From: Triplophysa rosa | Taxonomy: Eukaryota > Chordata > Actinopteri > Cypriniformes > Nemacheilidae | DNA: 64,000 nucleotides | Direction of reading: 5' to 3' | Assembly: GCF_024868665.1 (NCBI RefSeq) | Contig: NC_079901.1 | Span: 5,015,912 to 5,079,911 of the forward strand | Shown: piece by piece, positions 1 to 63,760 of the stretch | Layout of the letters: each line of letters opens with the position of its first letter | Numbering within the stretch: the first letter of the stretch is position 1 | Made by a program: the position numbers and the translations under genes | Notes under the pieces: model-generated | The model's input: only the letters and a program-made list of their open reading frames with translations | Databases searched by the model: none | What the model was told of the DNA's origin: nothing

Positions 1-721
1 GATCGCTGACGAATGTGATGTGTACCTCAGTTTCTGTCCGATTGTATTGTAATATGATTTAAATCTCTGTTGCTGTTCACTTATTCATAAAGGCCTTCTC
101 CATGCGTTTAGAGGTTTTATAATGAAATCCAAAAAAATAACAGCTTGATTTAGTGACCTGACAGATGAGCAAAAGCATATGTTTTGACATACGATCTACT
201 TTTCGTTGTTTTGCACTGGATTAAGATGTACTGTGTTAATTAGCTGTTAGCATGTGAAGCTAACTGTATGTGAACAGTGTTTTTATTTTTTAAAACGCAT
301 ATACAGATAATGTATCTCATAACCACTGTAGACGCAACAGAAGAATAAGACTAGAATTGGCTGGAATTGTTTAACACGGTGTCATTTTAAATAAGCACAT
401 TTTATAAAACAGCATCATCATGGCAACATTGTTGCCATTCCTATCAGTTATGTTTAAAACATAATTTCCAGTGTTTCTGTACAGTTTATGGTAAGAAAGA
501 AATCAAGTTGTGATCAAAAATGTCTGATTTATCAAATAATTGAAATGTAAAGTTTGAATTATAGTTTAAACGTTTGATTTGTCATTTGAGTTAATTTTTT
601 TTTCATTTGAGTACTTGATTTATAATTTCGGTATTTGGTCATTATTTATCATTTGAATCATGGAAAACACTCAGCCCTTGACAGATTTAATGTTTAAAGA
701 GTTGGTTGTCTGTTTTCTAAG
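1..721 (+). other. arpp19: arpp19 intron (upstream part)
   Basis: AT-rich sequence before the first recognisable arpp19 exon, ending in a usable acceptor AG at 720-721. I see no coding segment here. The first coding exon of the gene lies left of the window. Confidence 0.7.
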
Positions 722-841
722 GATGATGAGAATAAGATTTTTCAAGAAAAACTAGAGGAAGCCAAACTGAAGGCCAAATACCCTCACCTGGGCAATAAGC
801 CTGGAGGATCAGATTTGCTCAGGAAGAGACTACAGAAGGGG
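722..841 (+). CDS. arpp19: arpp19 internal coding exon
   Basis: Forty in-frame codons between an AG acceptor and a GTGAGA donor. They encode the conserved core of the ARPP19/endosulfine family, including [13 protein letters not shown] and [15 protein letters not shown]. In this family the protein is a small unstructured phosphoprotein. When phosphorylated by Greatwall kinase it inhibits PP2A-B55 and so supports mitotic entry. The exon joins in phase 0 to the one at 1255. The start of the protein is outside the window. Confidence 0.95.
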
Positions 842-1254
842 GTGAGACTGTTACTTCATTCATATGTTGCTTATTCTTGCAATGAAACTGTTATGAGAAG
901 AATGCCTTTAGTGGTAAGACTGGCACAGATTTAAATAGGCATATTTGACATTTGTGAATTCAAGTTTAGCACTCGTATATTTACAAGGTGTGTAACATTG
1001 ATCAGACAAATGCGACACATAATGAGCACACGCACAACCGCCACTTCAGCAAATGATTTAATTCTGGCAATTTGAAACAGGCGACACAGTTGCTTAAATT
1101 TTGTTTTGTTTCTCCTTCTATTGGCATGAGCGTGCATAAACATTTACAGTGTACATCTAAAGGTTTCTTACTTTCTCTGTACTGTAGAACAGAATGACAG
1201 AGAATAACTGTGCCATAATTCACCCGTGCTGACACGTTCTTCTTTTTCCCCCAG
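842..1254 (+). other. arpp19: arpp19 last intron
   Basis: A 413-base intron with a GTGAGA donor and an acceptor preceded by a pyrimidine tract (tctttttcccccag). Small reading frames on the minus strand have no recognisable similarity and look like chance. Confidence 0.85.
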
Positions 1255-1425
1255 CCAAAGTACTTTGACTCGGGTGACTACAACATGGCAAAGGCTAAAA
1301 TCAAGAACAAGCAGATTCCTGCGGCACAGACAGAGAAGGCTGAGATCACCGGAGACCACATCCCAACCCCTCAGGACCTGCCGCAGAGGAAACCCTCTCT
1401 GGTGGCCAGCAAACTGGCCGGCTGA
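1255..1425 (+). CDS. arpp19: arpp19 last coding exon with stop
   Basis: Fifty-six codons plus TGA. The exon begins with [14 protein letters not shown], which contains the family's FDSGDY motif whose serine is the Greatwall phosphorylation site. It ends in [18 protein letters not shown] followed by VASKLAG. The RKPS serine matches the PKA site known in ARPP19. The ending KLAG-stop fits ARPP19 rather than ENSA, which continues with a few more residues. Whether this is the teleost a or b paralogue cannot be told from the window. The neighbouring myo5a matches mammalian gene order. Confidence 0.96.
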   Translation, partial: PKYFDSGDYNMAKAKIKNKQIPAAQTEKAEITGDHIPTPQDLPQRKPSLVASKLAG

Positions 1426-2880
1426 TACCTGCTGCTTTCCTTCACTCCACACTCCCACTTCCTGTTTCTTCATCTACGTTTATCTCTGATCCTGCATTCC
1501 TGCCCTCATCCTTTCTCATTTCCTGTCCTCTGAAAATACACTGAATATTCAAGGGGTTGCAGTTGTTACAGAGCTGTATGAACTGAAGCGGCACTGTGAG
1601 ATGGGTTGGGTCGTGGCTCTGAAGAGGGTGAAGTTCTCAAAGGTTTCGTGATATTTTAATGTGTAGTAGTATGTAGTTGAAAGTGTACATATTTGATTGA
1701 GGGCAAACAGCATTTTACATTTGTTTTACATTTTAATTTCAGCCATTCCTGAACTACCCACTGCTTAAAGAGATGCATATAAACGTGTCAGCATTTATTC
1801 ACCCTCATGTTGTTTCAAACCGCTTTGACTTCTTTTCTTCTGTGAAAAACAAAACGAGAAGTTTGCAGAATGTCCTGGGTGCTCTTTGTCCAACAAATAA
1901 TTAAATGGACACTGTTGCTGTTAAGGTTAAAAAAGGGCAAAAAAAAAGACCATAAATGTAGTCGATATGATTTATATACCTGTATATTATAAGTCTTCTA
2001 AAGGCAAATTTATGCTTGTATTCTGTTCAAAACTATCAAATGTGGCTTGTTGTGTTCGTTCTCAAAACATGCAAGAATCCGTGGCATTTGATGACTTTGA
2101 CTGAACACCTGCTGTGAGATTTAAAAATATTGTTTTGTTTTTGTGATTATTCGGATTTTGATTTTAGGGGGGGGTTTAGAAGACTGGGTATATAACACTT
2201 GTTTGACCTGTTAATGGTACTTTTTTGGCTTCTGATGTATGAGAGCCTATAGTACCCTTTCATTGTCATTGTGTCGTAATGAACAACCTTTGAATTCCTT
2301 AAAACATTTTGTGTTTTCCATGGAAGAAAGTCATGATGTTGGAACTACACAGTCGGACGAGTAAATGGGATTATTCAATTTTGGGTTAACTCTTAATTGT
2401 GTGCTTGATTTGAAAGTAAGCTGTAATAATGTTGATCTGCACCCTGATTCTTTTTTGAGAATGCTCTTTTCTTCATAAAGTTTCAGCTTTGCCTGGAGGA
2501 CACTCTGTTAGTGATGTTTGATAGCATGTATTGCAGATCTTTGAGGCTGCGGTCAGCTTGCCTTGTATCATAGTGCTTAAAGCCTTAAGATCACGTAGTG
2601 TCATTACACGGATTGGCAAGCAGTTCTAGAAAACCACACGTTCGTGTCATATATATCTGGTGTTTGCTTGTGGACACCAGACAGTGAGGATGCCTCTCCA
2701 CCCTCTGGCGCCATGACATCTCCTGTATCTTCTATGCAGAGGAGGAAGGCCTTTCTCTGTCGACTCCTCACGCTTCATCAAAGCACTACAGTAAAATCTC
2801 CACGGTCTGCATGAGCATAAACTGTGGTCGCTTTTGAGCCATTTTGACTTGTAAATAAAATAGTTTTACAAACCTTCTGT
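1426..2880 (+). other. arpp19: arpp19 3' untranslated region
   Basis: About 1.4 kb of non-coding sequence between the arpp19 stop and the first good poly(A) signal (AATAAA at 2854). The exact cleavage point is inferred. The segment around 1770-1900 resembles the TIR of a common fish foldback repeat (ttcaccctcatgttgtttc), so part of the UTR may be repeat-derived. Confidence 0.6.
2854..2859 (+). terminator. arpp19: Poly(A) signal of arpp19
   Basis: Canonical AATAAA about 1.43 kb after the arpp19 stop, followed by T-rich and GT-containing sequence. It is the most plausible 3' end of the gene. Use of this site rather than another is inferred. Confidence 0.55.
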
Positions 2881-4104
2881 GCTTTTGAATGTGTTTTTAT
2901 CAACCAAATCTGTCTTTCTTACAGGAGGAAGTATGTGATTAACCTGGATTTCTGGGGGATTTTTTTTTTAAATAATACATTTACATTTCATTTGGTCGTT
3001 CAATACATATGTCCACTTGCCTTTTACAGCTCCCACAATTTAAAAATGGCATCGCAAAGATTTACACTTAAATTGGTTCTGCTCGTATTTTGTGAATGAG
3101 GCCCATAAAATGTATCAGGGTTGTTGTTATGTAAGCAGATTATATTTGTATACTGCTCAAAAACATTCTTATATCACATATTAGATCTTATATCACACAT
3201 TAGATCTCTATGCACAAAAAAATCTAGGTAAAATTCATGTGTTGATGGTTTTGGCTTTTATTGACCATTGTCACATTATTTTGTTTCCATGTGCAAAGTG
3301 TCAATTTCTATCTTGTTTTATTCATAGAGTTAATATGTGATTTAAGTGTTTCCTTTATTTGTTTGAGCGGTATATGTTTTTGTGACCCTATTCACATCAA
3401 ATTAAATATTATATATATATTATTCAAAAAAATCTGTGATTAAAAGAGTTCATTTTTTACAGCTTTTAATGTTATTCACTTGTTACACCTTAAATGCAAA
3501 AATGAAATTCATATCAGACAATAATAATCTGAAAAACATATCTAGACCATGTATGTATGTCATTGGGTTTACTTTAAAATGACATGAAGCTTAATTTTAT
3601 TTGCAACAAAAATGTCCTATTCAATAAGTTAAAGACATATCAAGAGTGAAAGAGAGATAGTTCACACAAAAATAACAAATTCTGTCATTTGTTCACCCTC
3701 ATGTCATATAAGACCTGTCTGAATTTTTTGTGGGACACAAAGAAGCAGGGATGTGCACAGACATTTTGAGGGGCATGGGCTCAAGTGGAAAAAATGGCAC
3801 TTCTCATATTTGTTTTAATTTTTTCCAAACAAAATGTTAAATATATTAAAATAACTATTTATATAAATCCCTCACACTCACCCAATTGTTTCATGTTCCG
3901 ACAATGGTCTTCTGTAGAATTCACAAATTTTATCACAAGAACAGGCAACAACAAAGTAAATTAAGCCACAATGTGTATGTTTTTTATGCTAAAGTTTCAA
4001 GTATATATTTAGGATAAATGACTGCACAAAGGAAAATGACATATTTTCACTAATAATTTATATATATATAATATAATTTATTTTGCACAAGCCAATAAAC
4101 TGTT
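2881..4104. other. Intergenic AT-rich spacer
   Basis: No exon or RNA gene recognised. A short piece near 3650-3740 (tagttcacacaaaaataac, then a ttcaccctcatgtca-type segment) resembles the TIR of the foldback repeat found complete at 15266-15697, so it is a probable decayed copy. Confidence 0.5.
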
Positions 4105-4684
4105 TTAAAGGAGTCATATTGCATGGCTAAAAGGAATATTATTGTTTGTTTTAGATGTAACGCAATGTGTATACACCATTTAAAGTTGAAAAAACGTTGT
4201 ATTTTTCACATACCGTGCATGTTTGTATCTCCTCTTTGCCTTGCACCTCTCTGAAACGCGCTGATTTTTTACAAAGCTCATGGCTCTGAAAAGCGAGGTG
4301 TGCTATGATTGGCCAGTTCACCAGTGCGTAGTGATTGGTCAAATACTGCAAGCATTTCACGGAAATGTAACGTCTCTCATATTCGGAACGTCAGGTTCCA
4401 AAGCAATTGTACTGACAGACGATACAATGAGATTTACAATTACGCCCACCTTAACTACGTGTAGATTTGGGCCGTCTTAGTCAAATCATGTTACGAAGTT
4501 ATGTAGATTCGCTGGGGTGTGGTTACATGAGGCGTTTCAGGCAAGTCTGGTTGAGCATTCGCTTTTAGATAGAATGCATATTTTGTTCCCACACTTTCAT
4601 TTGTGCAATTTTACGTGTCTAATAAATGCATGGGCAACTTATAACACACAAAAAACACGTACTTCCGCTATATGACCCCTTTAA
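4105..4684 (+). mobile_element. MITE with ttaaaggRgtcatat ends, copy 1
   Basis: About 580 bp with terminal inverted repeats reading ttaaaggagtcatat at the left and atatgacccctttaa at the right. A second copy in the opposite orientation lies at 50871-51409. Shared inner blocks include the segment around ggttccaaagcaattgtac and the tggccaatcatagcacacc block (in the other orientation). No transposase is present. The superfamily is not certain. Confidence 0.75.
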
Positions 4685-4845
4685 TTATTGTGCTGTTATT
4701 GGGACACCAACAATGAACTTCACACTAAACTGAAAAAGGCAGTAGGTGCTAATTTGTTATTTTACAGCACAAAAACCTGCAAAATTAATTAAAACACACT
4801 GCAAAAAATGATTGACAAAATACAAAAATACAGCAGCTTAACTAA

Positions 4846-4875
4846 TTATTATTATTATTAATATTATTATTGTTG
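4846..4875. repeat. (ATT)n microsatellite
   Basis: Short imperfect run of ATT triplets with no coding meaning. It explains a poly-asparagine string on the minus strand. Confidence 0.8.
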
Positions 4876-5076
4876 CCATAATTACACGTACTGTACCACG
4901 CACACACACACTGATGGTGGCAAGAACTTTGTTTCACATTTGAGGGAGGGCTGTTTAGATCTATCAGTGCATACACACAGAGGCGTATTAAGACCTCATG
5001 GTGCCCCTGGGCAACAGCATCAGAGGTGCCCCCCATCAACCCACCTACCCACACGCAAGAATCCACTCATTAAAAG

Positions 5077-5250
5077 ATTTACATTTACATTTATGCATTT
5101 GGCAGACGCTTTTATCCAAAGCGACTTACATTGCTTTATCCTATACATTTATACATAGGCATGTGCAATCCCTGGGATCGAACCCACAACCTTGCGTTGT
5201 TAACGCAATGCTCTTACCACTGAGCTCTTACCACTGAGGTACAGGAAAGC
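5077..5250 (-). mobile_element. tRNA-derived SINE with L2-type tail
   Basis: Read on the minus strand, an A-box-like part (cctcagtggtaagagc) and a B box (ggttcgatccc) are followed by the tail gtcgctttggataaaagcg, then tctgccaaatg, and short TGTAAA-type repeats. This tail is the kind shared by fish SINEs and UnaL2-like LINEs, which mobilise them. A probable degenerate copy lies at 31629-31745. Confidence 0.75.
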
Positions 5251-6009
5251 TGATTTATTAAAAGATTTTATAAGAATAAAACTCTGCAATTTACAATATA
5301 CTATTTTACAATAATTACACATTAACATGACACTTTTGTAGAATAGAACACAAAAAACAACACTTTTCCATTAAGTATTTTTAACAGTTAGGTCTACTGT
5401 AGTTACATTTCAGGTTTTGATGTAGTGAAAAAAAATCACTAACATTTTTTTAACAGGTGTAAATGTTGTGCATGCCACAAAGTGGGGGTAAAGGGACACA
5501 CACACACACACACTAAAAAAAAGCCGTAAAAATAGGGCACAATATACTGTATTAATATGAAGGAATTTTCCGTGTTCATTTTTACAGTTGTTTTGCCTGT
5601 ATTTTACATTTTGCACTGCATTCATTTGCATTTTAGCATTAATGGAAATTTCCGTAAAATAAAGGAAAATGTACTGGTAATTTTCTGCCAGTACTTTATC
5701 TGTTTTTTTACGGGATTTTTTTTACAGTGCACTATAGTTTGCATGTATGTATTCACATTAGGGGGACAATGGGACAATGTAAAATTGTTCACCAAAGTGG
5801 CATTCACCAGATTACAATGTATAGCAAGGTTATTCATAAAAATAACATGAAACGTTATTATTTCTATTTTAACTGCTCTACAGCTATTCAAACGCTCTTT
5901 TTAAGCACAGTATGTGTATATTCTTCTTACTAAACGATCACATAAGTACTAAGATAAAAGTGTACTCCACTAAAAAGGACACATATGAATTGATTGCTAT
6001 AGTGATGAC

Positions 6010-6491
6010 CAGTGCTGGGTGTAACTACTTACTAAGTAATTAGTTACTGTAATTTAATTACTTTTCCCTTGAAAAAGTAAAGTAAGGGATTACTCTTTTT
6101 TCCCCTGTAATTTAATTACAGTTACTTCTGATGTAATTTAACTAAATACTTTGTGTAATATATGTGTGTGCAATAGTGAAATTGATATCAAAATTCAAAG
6201 TTAATCTTTAAAATCCGTGCTTTAATGTACAATTCTCACATTTGTAATACTTGTACTACTTTATGTAGTTTTATATCATTTATTTGAATGAATTAAAAGA
6301 ACCGTTTCATGTCTATCCTTGAATCACTTCTTAACTAATCAAGGTTGATATAGGATATAGAAAGTAATGAGTAATAAGTAATTAAATACTTTTTGGACAG
6401 AGTAATTTGTACAGTAATCTAATTACACTACTGAATATGTAATTAGTAACTAGTAATTCATTACTTTTTCAGAGTAACTTCCCCAACACTT
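6010..6491. mobile_element. hAT-like MITE nested in the 4978 element
   Basis: 482 bp with ends cagtgctgggtgtaac and agtaacttccccaacactt, flanked by an exact 8-bp duplication GTGATGAC (6002-6009, 6492-6499). The interior is rich in taattacttt motifs on both sides, typical of this class of fish element. There is no coding capacity. Confidence 0.85.
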
Positions 6492-7122
6492 GTGATGACA
6501 CCGTTCTTCACTTTCACTTTAAAACCCAGGTTTGGACCTTAAATAATGGCCTTACCTCCACGTACTATTAGCATACATTATCGGCACTATAACATCTTAT
6601 TTCTGATGCATGCCATGTATATATACCTTTATTAATCAGTGCTAATCCCCGCATTTTTAGTCGCCGCTACAACAATGCGCTCTGCACCGTTCCCGCTTCC
6701 ATCTGTTTGAAGATTAAAGTGTACACGAAAGACAACTCGCCTCATAACACTCACTTGTGATTGGCTGAATGTTAATTCACTCAAATCTATGTAACTAACC
6801 AGATAACATGGGCGGGAATGTTGGCGGAGGTGTGTCGAAAAAGTGCGGAGGACAGAACCATTTTTATCTGAAGTGGGGGCATTCCCGCACATGGTCCCTA
6901 TTTAGCGCATATGCGTGACTTAAGTCATATGTACATTTATAAAAATTGTATTTTGTATTGCTGGTTTATTTGGTGCCCCTAAAGTCTTGGTGCCCCTGGG
7001 CACTCGCCCAATTGCCCATATGGTTAATCCGCCTCTGCATACACAACATATAAAATGGATAGTTATTAGATGAGGAGTATGACATCAAACTTATCAAGTT
7101 ATTGTTTAAGGTGGGACACTTG

Positions 7123-7362
7123 GGCCCGGTTTCACAGACAAGGTTTAAAGCTAGTCCCAGACTAAAATGAATGTGTGACATGTCTTAACTGAATATAACT
7201 TGCCCAGAAATATCTTAAAATATATCAGTGCCATTGTTTTGTCTCAAGATGCACTCAAGTAATGTATTCTTATAAGGCATTTTTATAAAAGTGACATAAA
7301 TATCTTAATTCAACTAAGGCATAGTCCTGGTTTAAGATAAGCTGTGTCTGTGAAACCGGGCC
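7123..7362. mobile_element. MITE with 18-bp perfect terminal inverted repeats
   Basis: The left end ggcccggtttcacagaca is matched exactly in reverse complement at the right end. The element is 240 bp and non-coding. A truncated inverted relative is at about 44387-44528 (agtctgggactagcc and ttttgtctcaagatgca blocks). No clear target duplication is seen. Confidence 0.8.
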
Positions 7363-8274
7363 TTAATGTACTGTTCAAGTTTGAGATGTTGATCTATTAT
7401 CTATTATTAACTAATAACTGGTGGTATGCTTTAGTTATTTTGTTTATCCTATTCATCTGAATTGCCTGACAAATGTATGCAAATTAGCACATTTTGATTA
7501 CTTAATGCCTGGTTTACATATCAATGAGGCGATTCTGATGACGTCATTAATTTGACTGCGTTCAGCTGTCGTTTCTCCATCAAGTTAGCATGTATGCCAA
7601 TGATATACTGCCTCAGCCTTAGCGAAACTTTAGCTATTAGCTTACTCATTAGCTCATAAGTGATGGATGTTAGCAAAACAATATTTGCAGTTTGTCTTTT
7701 GGATAATTAGGTGTGAATTCGAAAGCACACGTAGCTAGTCTGTTCATCACCACTCACCTCCACACCAAGAAGAAAAACGCTACTGGAAAGGAGGGAGGTC
7801 TTCACTTCTGTGACTCTGCATGACGTGCAAAACGTGCTACACACGCAGCTATGCTGCGCGTGCCCGCTATGTGCGGCTGCGCGCTTGTGTGGAGACGCGG
7901 TTGGGAGAAAGGCATCGGAACATTTCCCGACCTGACCCTGACATTTTCTAATTGTTTGACAAGGAAAACCGTGCACAAACAGAAACACATACGCGTACAC
8001 ATTCATATATCCAATTATAAAAAAAATCCCAGAAAAGGGCACTTTGTCTCGAGGAAGAAAATGGGCCTGGGCTCAAGCCCCCAAAGCACCCCCCTCTGCA
8101 CGTGCCTGCAAAGAAGATATTTTGAGGAAATGTCTCAGTGGTTTTGTGTCTATTCATAGAGGGGTCCAATGTTATCTGTTGTGTACAAAAGGTTCTTCAA
8201 ATAAAGAAAAAGGTGTGTAGCAAAATATTTTATGCGTTGCTTTATTATTATAATTATTCAATACTTTACTTTGC
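7363..8274. other. Intergenic spacer without recognised gene
   Basis: Contains overlapping short reading frames on both strands near 7700-8170, none with recognisable similarity. The tail segment aagcccccaaagcac with the ATG frame at 7851 has no exon structure. I see nothing functional here. Confidence 0.45.
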
Positions 8275-8678
8275 TTAAAGGGGTACCAAAAATGAAAATT
8301 ATGTTACCCTCAAGTTGTTCCAGACCTGTATAAATTTATTTGCTCTGTTTAAGGCAAAGAAAGATATGCTATTTGGAATAGCAATTTTCAGTTCTGGGAC
8401 ATCATTGACTACCATAGTAGAATTATATATATACTGTATATGAACACAAAATGAGATATTTTGAAGAATTTATGAAAATAAACAGTTCTGTGACACCTTT
8501 GACTGTCATTTTATTTTTTCCTGGTAGTCAATGATGACCCAGAATTGAAAATTGCTAACATTCTTCGAAACATCTTCCTTGTGTTCAGCAGAACAAAGTA
8601 ATTTATATAGGTTTGGAACAACTTGTGGGTGAGTAAATGATGACAGAATTGTTATTTTTGGGTGAACTATCACTTTAA
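8275..8678. mobile_element. Foldback MITE (same family as 15266-15697)
   Basis: The ends are inverted copies: an opening aaaggggtaccaaaaatg and a closing ttgggtgaactatcacttta, with inner ccagacctgtataaattta on one arm and tatataggtttggaacaac on the other. It has no coding capacity. This family is widespread in cyprinid genomes to my knowledge. Confidence 0.7.
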
Positions 8679-8852
8679 ATGAAATAATCAGACCCCCTTT
8701 TGCATGCTATAGAATTTTAAACCACAGTTGCCTTCGGCTTGCTCAGCAAAATATGCAAATATAATTTTAACTAAATATAATTTTTTGATGCTTCAAGTGA
8801 AGCTGTTCAATTGACATCTATAGTATATTAAGTTAATTTAATAAAATTAATG

Positions 8853-9366
8853 ACAGGTGGAATGCTAGTATGTAATGGTGTACTGATTTCCACTAGTGCA
8901 CACTTTCGTGTCAATTGTATTACTATATTATATTATATTATTATATTATATCATATTACACTACATTTCATCATTACAACGGGGGGCCACAGTTTTATAA
9001 CAATTTATGATTTATAATTAATATCCTTCAGGCAGCTGCTCATTTGCTTATTAATTAAAATAATAACAGATTTATGATGGTGTGCTGATGTCCACTAGAG
9101 CGCACTCTTATGTCACTTTCATTAGCTATGATATTATTTTATATGATATTAGATTAGGCTCCATGAATTCTTAAACTGAGGGCTATAGTTTTATGACATT
9201 TTATTATTTTTTTATAATATACTCCTTGTTATTTAACATTTAGAAAATAAGACTACCAACCCACCAATGATTCATTGTAAAACCATTGTATGTACGATTT
9301 ATTATTATCAGGTGGGATGTTTGCGATGGTGTTCAGATGTCCACTAGAGCGCACTCTCGCGCTATT
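8853..9366. repeat. Degenerate three-fold tandem block upstream of myo5a
   Basis: Three related blocks begin near 8853, 9066 and 9309. Each carries a ggtg...tgat(t/g)tccactag(t/a)gcgcact-like core; the ccacta core lies at 8890, 9092 and 9341. The third copy ends about 220 bp before the myo5a start codon. A TATTA-rich stretch (8915-8960) fills part of unit 1. Confidence 0.6.
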
Positions 9367-9587
9367 TTTTCTTTTTCGGAAATGGCAACCGTGTTTTCAT
9401 TGACTCATTCTGTGCATTGATCGCGACAGAGACACGCCATAAACAGGATCAGATTGTCGAGCAGCACACGATCGGACGCTGTCCTCATGACATTCTCCCA
9501 AACGGGCTACACTGGGTGAGATCTACTGGTGAAATCGTGATCGCACCGATCGGAAGTTTAACTGACTGTGATTGTGCGACCATTATC
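9367..9587 (+). promoter_or_regulatory. myo5a: Putative myo5a promoter-proximal region and 5' UTR
   Basis: The frame of the start codon is open upstream but contains no in-frame ATG, so 9588 is the first usable start. Two short upstream reading frames are present: ATG at 9382 (12 codons, stop at 9420) and ATG at 9487 (10 codons, stop at 9519). No TATA box is evident. The transcription start is unknown, so part of this may be promoter rather than UTR. Confidence 0.45.
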
Positions 9588-61200
<51,613 letters not shown>

Positions 61201-62420
61201 GTAAAAACACGCACAAACACTCAAACACAAGCTCACTGACACTCCCACACCACTCCAGTCTGCAGGTCCTTACAGTTCAATTCAATTCAAATTGATTCCT
61301 GTAGCACTTTTTACAATATTGCATTGTTTTAAAGTAGAGACCGAACCGATATATTGTTTTACCGATGTTTTCCCCGATATTTAAGCATTTTTTCTAAAAT
61401 CGAGTATCTGTTTTCTAATATCGGATTCACCGATAAATGTGTGCAAGATCGCCATTGCAGCGCAGCGTCTGAGGGGAGACGAGACTAAAACTTCAGCGAC
61501 TTACTTAATTAGTAAACTTGATTTAACATTACAGCCATTTTTGCACAAATGAGATGTGTTACATAGATGCCTGATATGCAGTTTATGCATACAAATATGT
61601 TCACATCTGCTCACGTTTATTTGTGATCACAGGGCTTTGTTAAACAGTATTCATTAGGACTAGGAAAAAACATATATATACTGTAGATATATTACTTCAC
61701 ATTTCATTAGACAGACCATTATGCATTTTCCATTAAAAGATGCAATCTGATGAGTTCCGTTCAACTCCGTCACTGTTATGACTGCAGGTTCCTAAATACA
61801 CCTAATTTCTAACGACAGGCAGACAGATGATTTGTGTTGCCTTTATATGAACGTCTGATTTACTTAAGATTGTGTTCAAGAAACTTTTACCTCATGGCCC
61901 CATTGTGTCAGCAGGCATTTCATAATCCAGGCTGACAAAATATTCATAATTCTGACATAATTTACCAGTTAAGAAATGCAATGATGCACACACTGATTTG
62001 TTTGTTACTCTTCTGACAATGTATTGTTTAAGTATTTTTCAGTGAATTAATAATACCCAAAGAATTATTCATCAGTCTTTTTAGCCTATTAAACAACACA
62101 TAAACCTTCTAAATGACAACATTTCTGCAAAGTTGATATGACTCCCCTGCTATGTTTTTCTTCCTTTGAAAACATTAGACTTTCTACATTTGTTCCTGCC
62201 GCTTTATAAATTAAAACACTATATAGATGGTTTCATCTTAACAACATAAACAAACGTTACTACGCATGTGCACTTTTGTGACCCTCACCTCAACTTCCGG
62301 CACACATTCACAAACAATAGAGTGCCTTTAGATTATTTCTAATAACAATCAAAAGAAACCGAGAAGAACCGTTACTTGGCTAAAATTGTCTCTCCAGTAT
62401 TTTGATTTTAGACTGTGATA
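61201..62420 (+). other. myo5a: myo5a intron 27 (partial)
   Basis: Short relic of the tttatatagcgctttt repeat class near 61276, and a hAT-like end (gaccgaaccgatatattg, then atatcggattcaccgataaa) near 61337-61440. No coding sequence identified. Confidence 0.5.
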
Positions 62421-62429
62421 CCAAGTTTT

Positions 62430-63760
62430 TTTATTTATTTATTTCGAACAAAGTATATATATATAAAACAGACACACACGGAGTCTATGTTGGCGTGTAA
62501 CAAAAACAAAATACATAAAACATTAAATCACAGGAATCTGCAACAAAATTGAAGTAAGTCCGAAACGGAGCAGGATGAAGCAAAAGCTTATTAATTTCCT
62601 TCCCCATTTTACACATCCACATAGTTCCAATACCTTGAGTCTATACAAAAATTCTCAAAAAATGAAAACAACAAAACAAAACAACAACAAATATATTGCA
62701 ACGCAACATCGCCTACATTCCTACATTCTAATCAGACAAAATAACATCAACATTTCACATTCACCTCTATATTTTTATATATCTTTCAAATAAATACTTT
62801 TTATACAACCTTTTAAACCTTTCATTGTTTGAGCACTGTTTTAACACCTGCTCCAAACCATTACACAACCTTACTCCACAAGTGGAAATACACATACTTT
62901 TAAAGTTGTTCTTAATTTAAGTTTTTTAAAGTTTAATCCTTCTCTCAAGTTATACCCACCCTGCCTTTCCTTAAAAAATTGTAAATTTTCCAGAAGCAGA
63001 TTATTTCTTGCTTTAAACATAGTCTTAAATTTCACCAAATCGATGAACTTCAATATATGTGACTTCAAAAATAATAAATTTGTATGATCCAAATATCCTG
63101 CATTATTAACAATTCTAATTGCTCTCTTTTGCAATATCCATATTGCTTGCAACTTAGTTTTATAAGTATTCCCCCAAATTTCTACACAGTAACTGAGATA
63201 CGGTAACATGAGTGTATTATTTATACAAGACATACATTGACTTATTATTCTTGACCTATTTAATATTGCTATAATCTTTGCCAATTTTGCTTTAACGTGT
63301 TATTTGAGGTTTCCAGCAAATTTTGTGCTCTAAGATCACACCCAAAAACTTATATTCATATACTCTTTCAATACTTATGTTATTAATTTTCAATTCTACT
63401 TTTGAACTTGTTTTAGGAATTCCAGATAACATGATCTTTTTTTACTTATATTTAACGACAATTTATTTACATCAAACCATTTCTTTAATTTATTCAATTC
63501 CGTTGTGACCACCTCTAAAATCTCTTGTACATCATCCCCAACACCAAAAATGTTTGTATCATCAGCAAATAAAATACATTTTAATATATTTGATACTCTA
63601 CACATGTCATTTATATAAATTATAAACAATTCTGGACCTAAGACCGATCCCTGCGGAACACCACGTTATATTCAAATATGAAGATTTAAGTTCACCAATC
63701 TGTACAAATTGCTGCCTCTCTTTTAGATAACTACTCACCCAGTCCAAACCCAAGTTCAAC
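62430..63760 (-). pseudogene. Non-LTR retrotransposon reverse-transcriptase fragment
   Basis: On the minus strand: DWVSSYLKERQQFVQIGEL, then [30 protein letters not shown] (motif C, FADD), and C-terminal MLPYLSYCVEIWGNTYKTK with AIWILQKRAIRIVNN. It resembles CR1/Jockey-type LINE proteins. At least one frame change occurs near 63665, and another between 63284 and 63396. The 3' end has aataaataaataaa near 62440. A truncated, inactive copy. Confidence 0.8.

Larger units (their letters stand above)
4978..7037. mobile_element. hAT-like non-autonomous transposon
   Basis: The left end reads cagaggcgtattaa and the right end is its inverse, ttaatccgcctctg. Longer inner terminal blocks share tggtgcccctgggca. 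The element is flanked by an exact 8-bp duplication CATACACA (4970-4977 and 7038-7045), which is typical of hAT transposons. No transposase frame is visible. It carries a SINE (about 5077-5250) and a second hAT-like element (6010-6491) inserted within it. Confidence 0.85.

Noticed and set aside
722..1425. Endosulfine-alpha (ENSA) instead of ARPP19
   Set aside because: The C-terminus ends KLAG-stop as in ARPP19, and myo5a follows as in the mammalian ARPP19 locus.
5120..5222. A tRNA gene
   Set aside because: The A and B boxes belong to a SINE with a LINE-type tail, and no clean cloverleaf is visible.
7707..8169. Several overlapping ORFs of 66-111 codons in the intergenic region
   Set aside because: They overlap on both strands, have no known domain, and show no splice structure.
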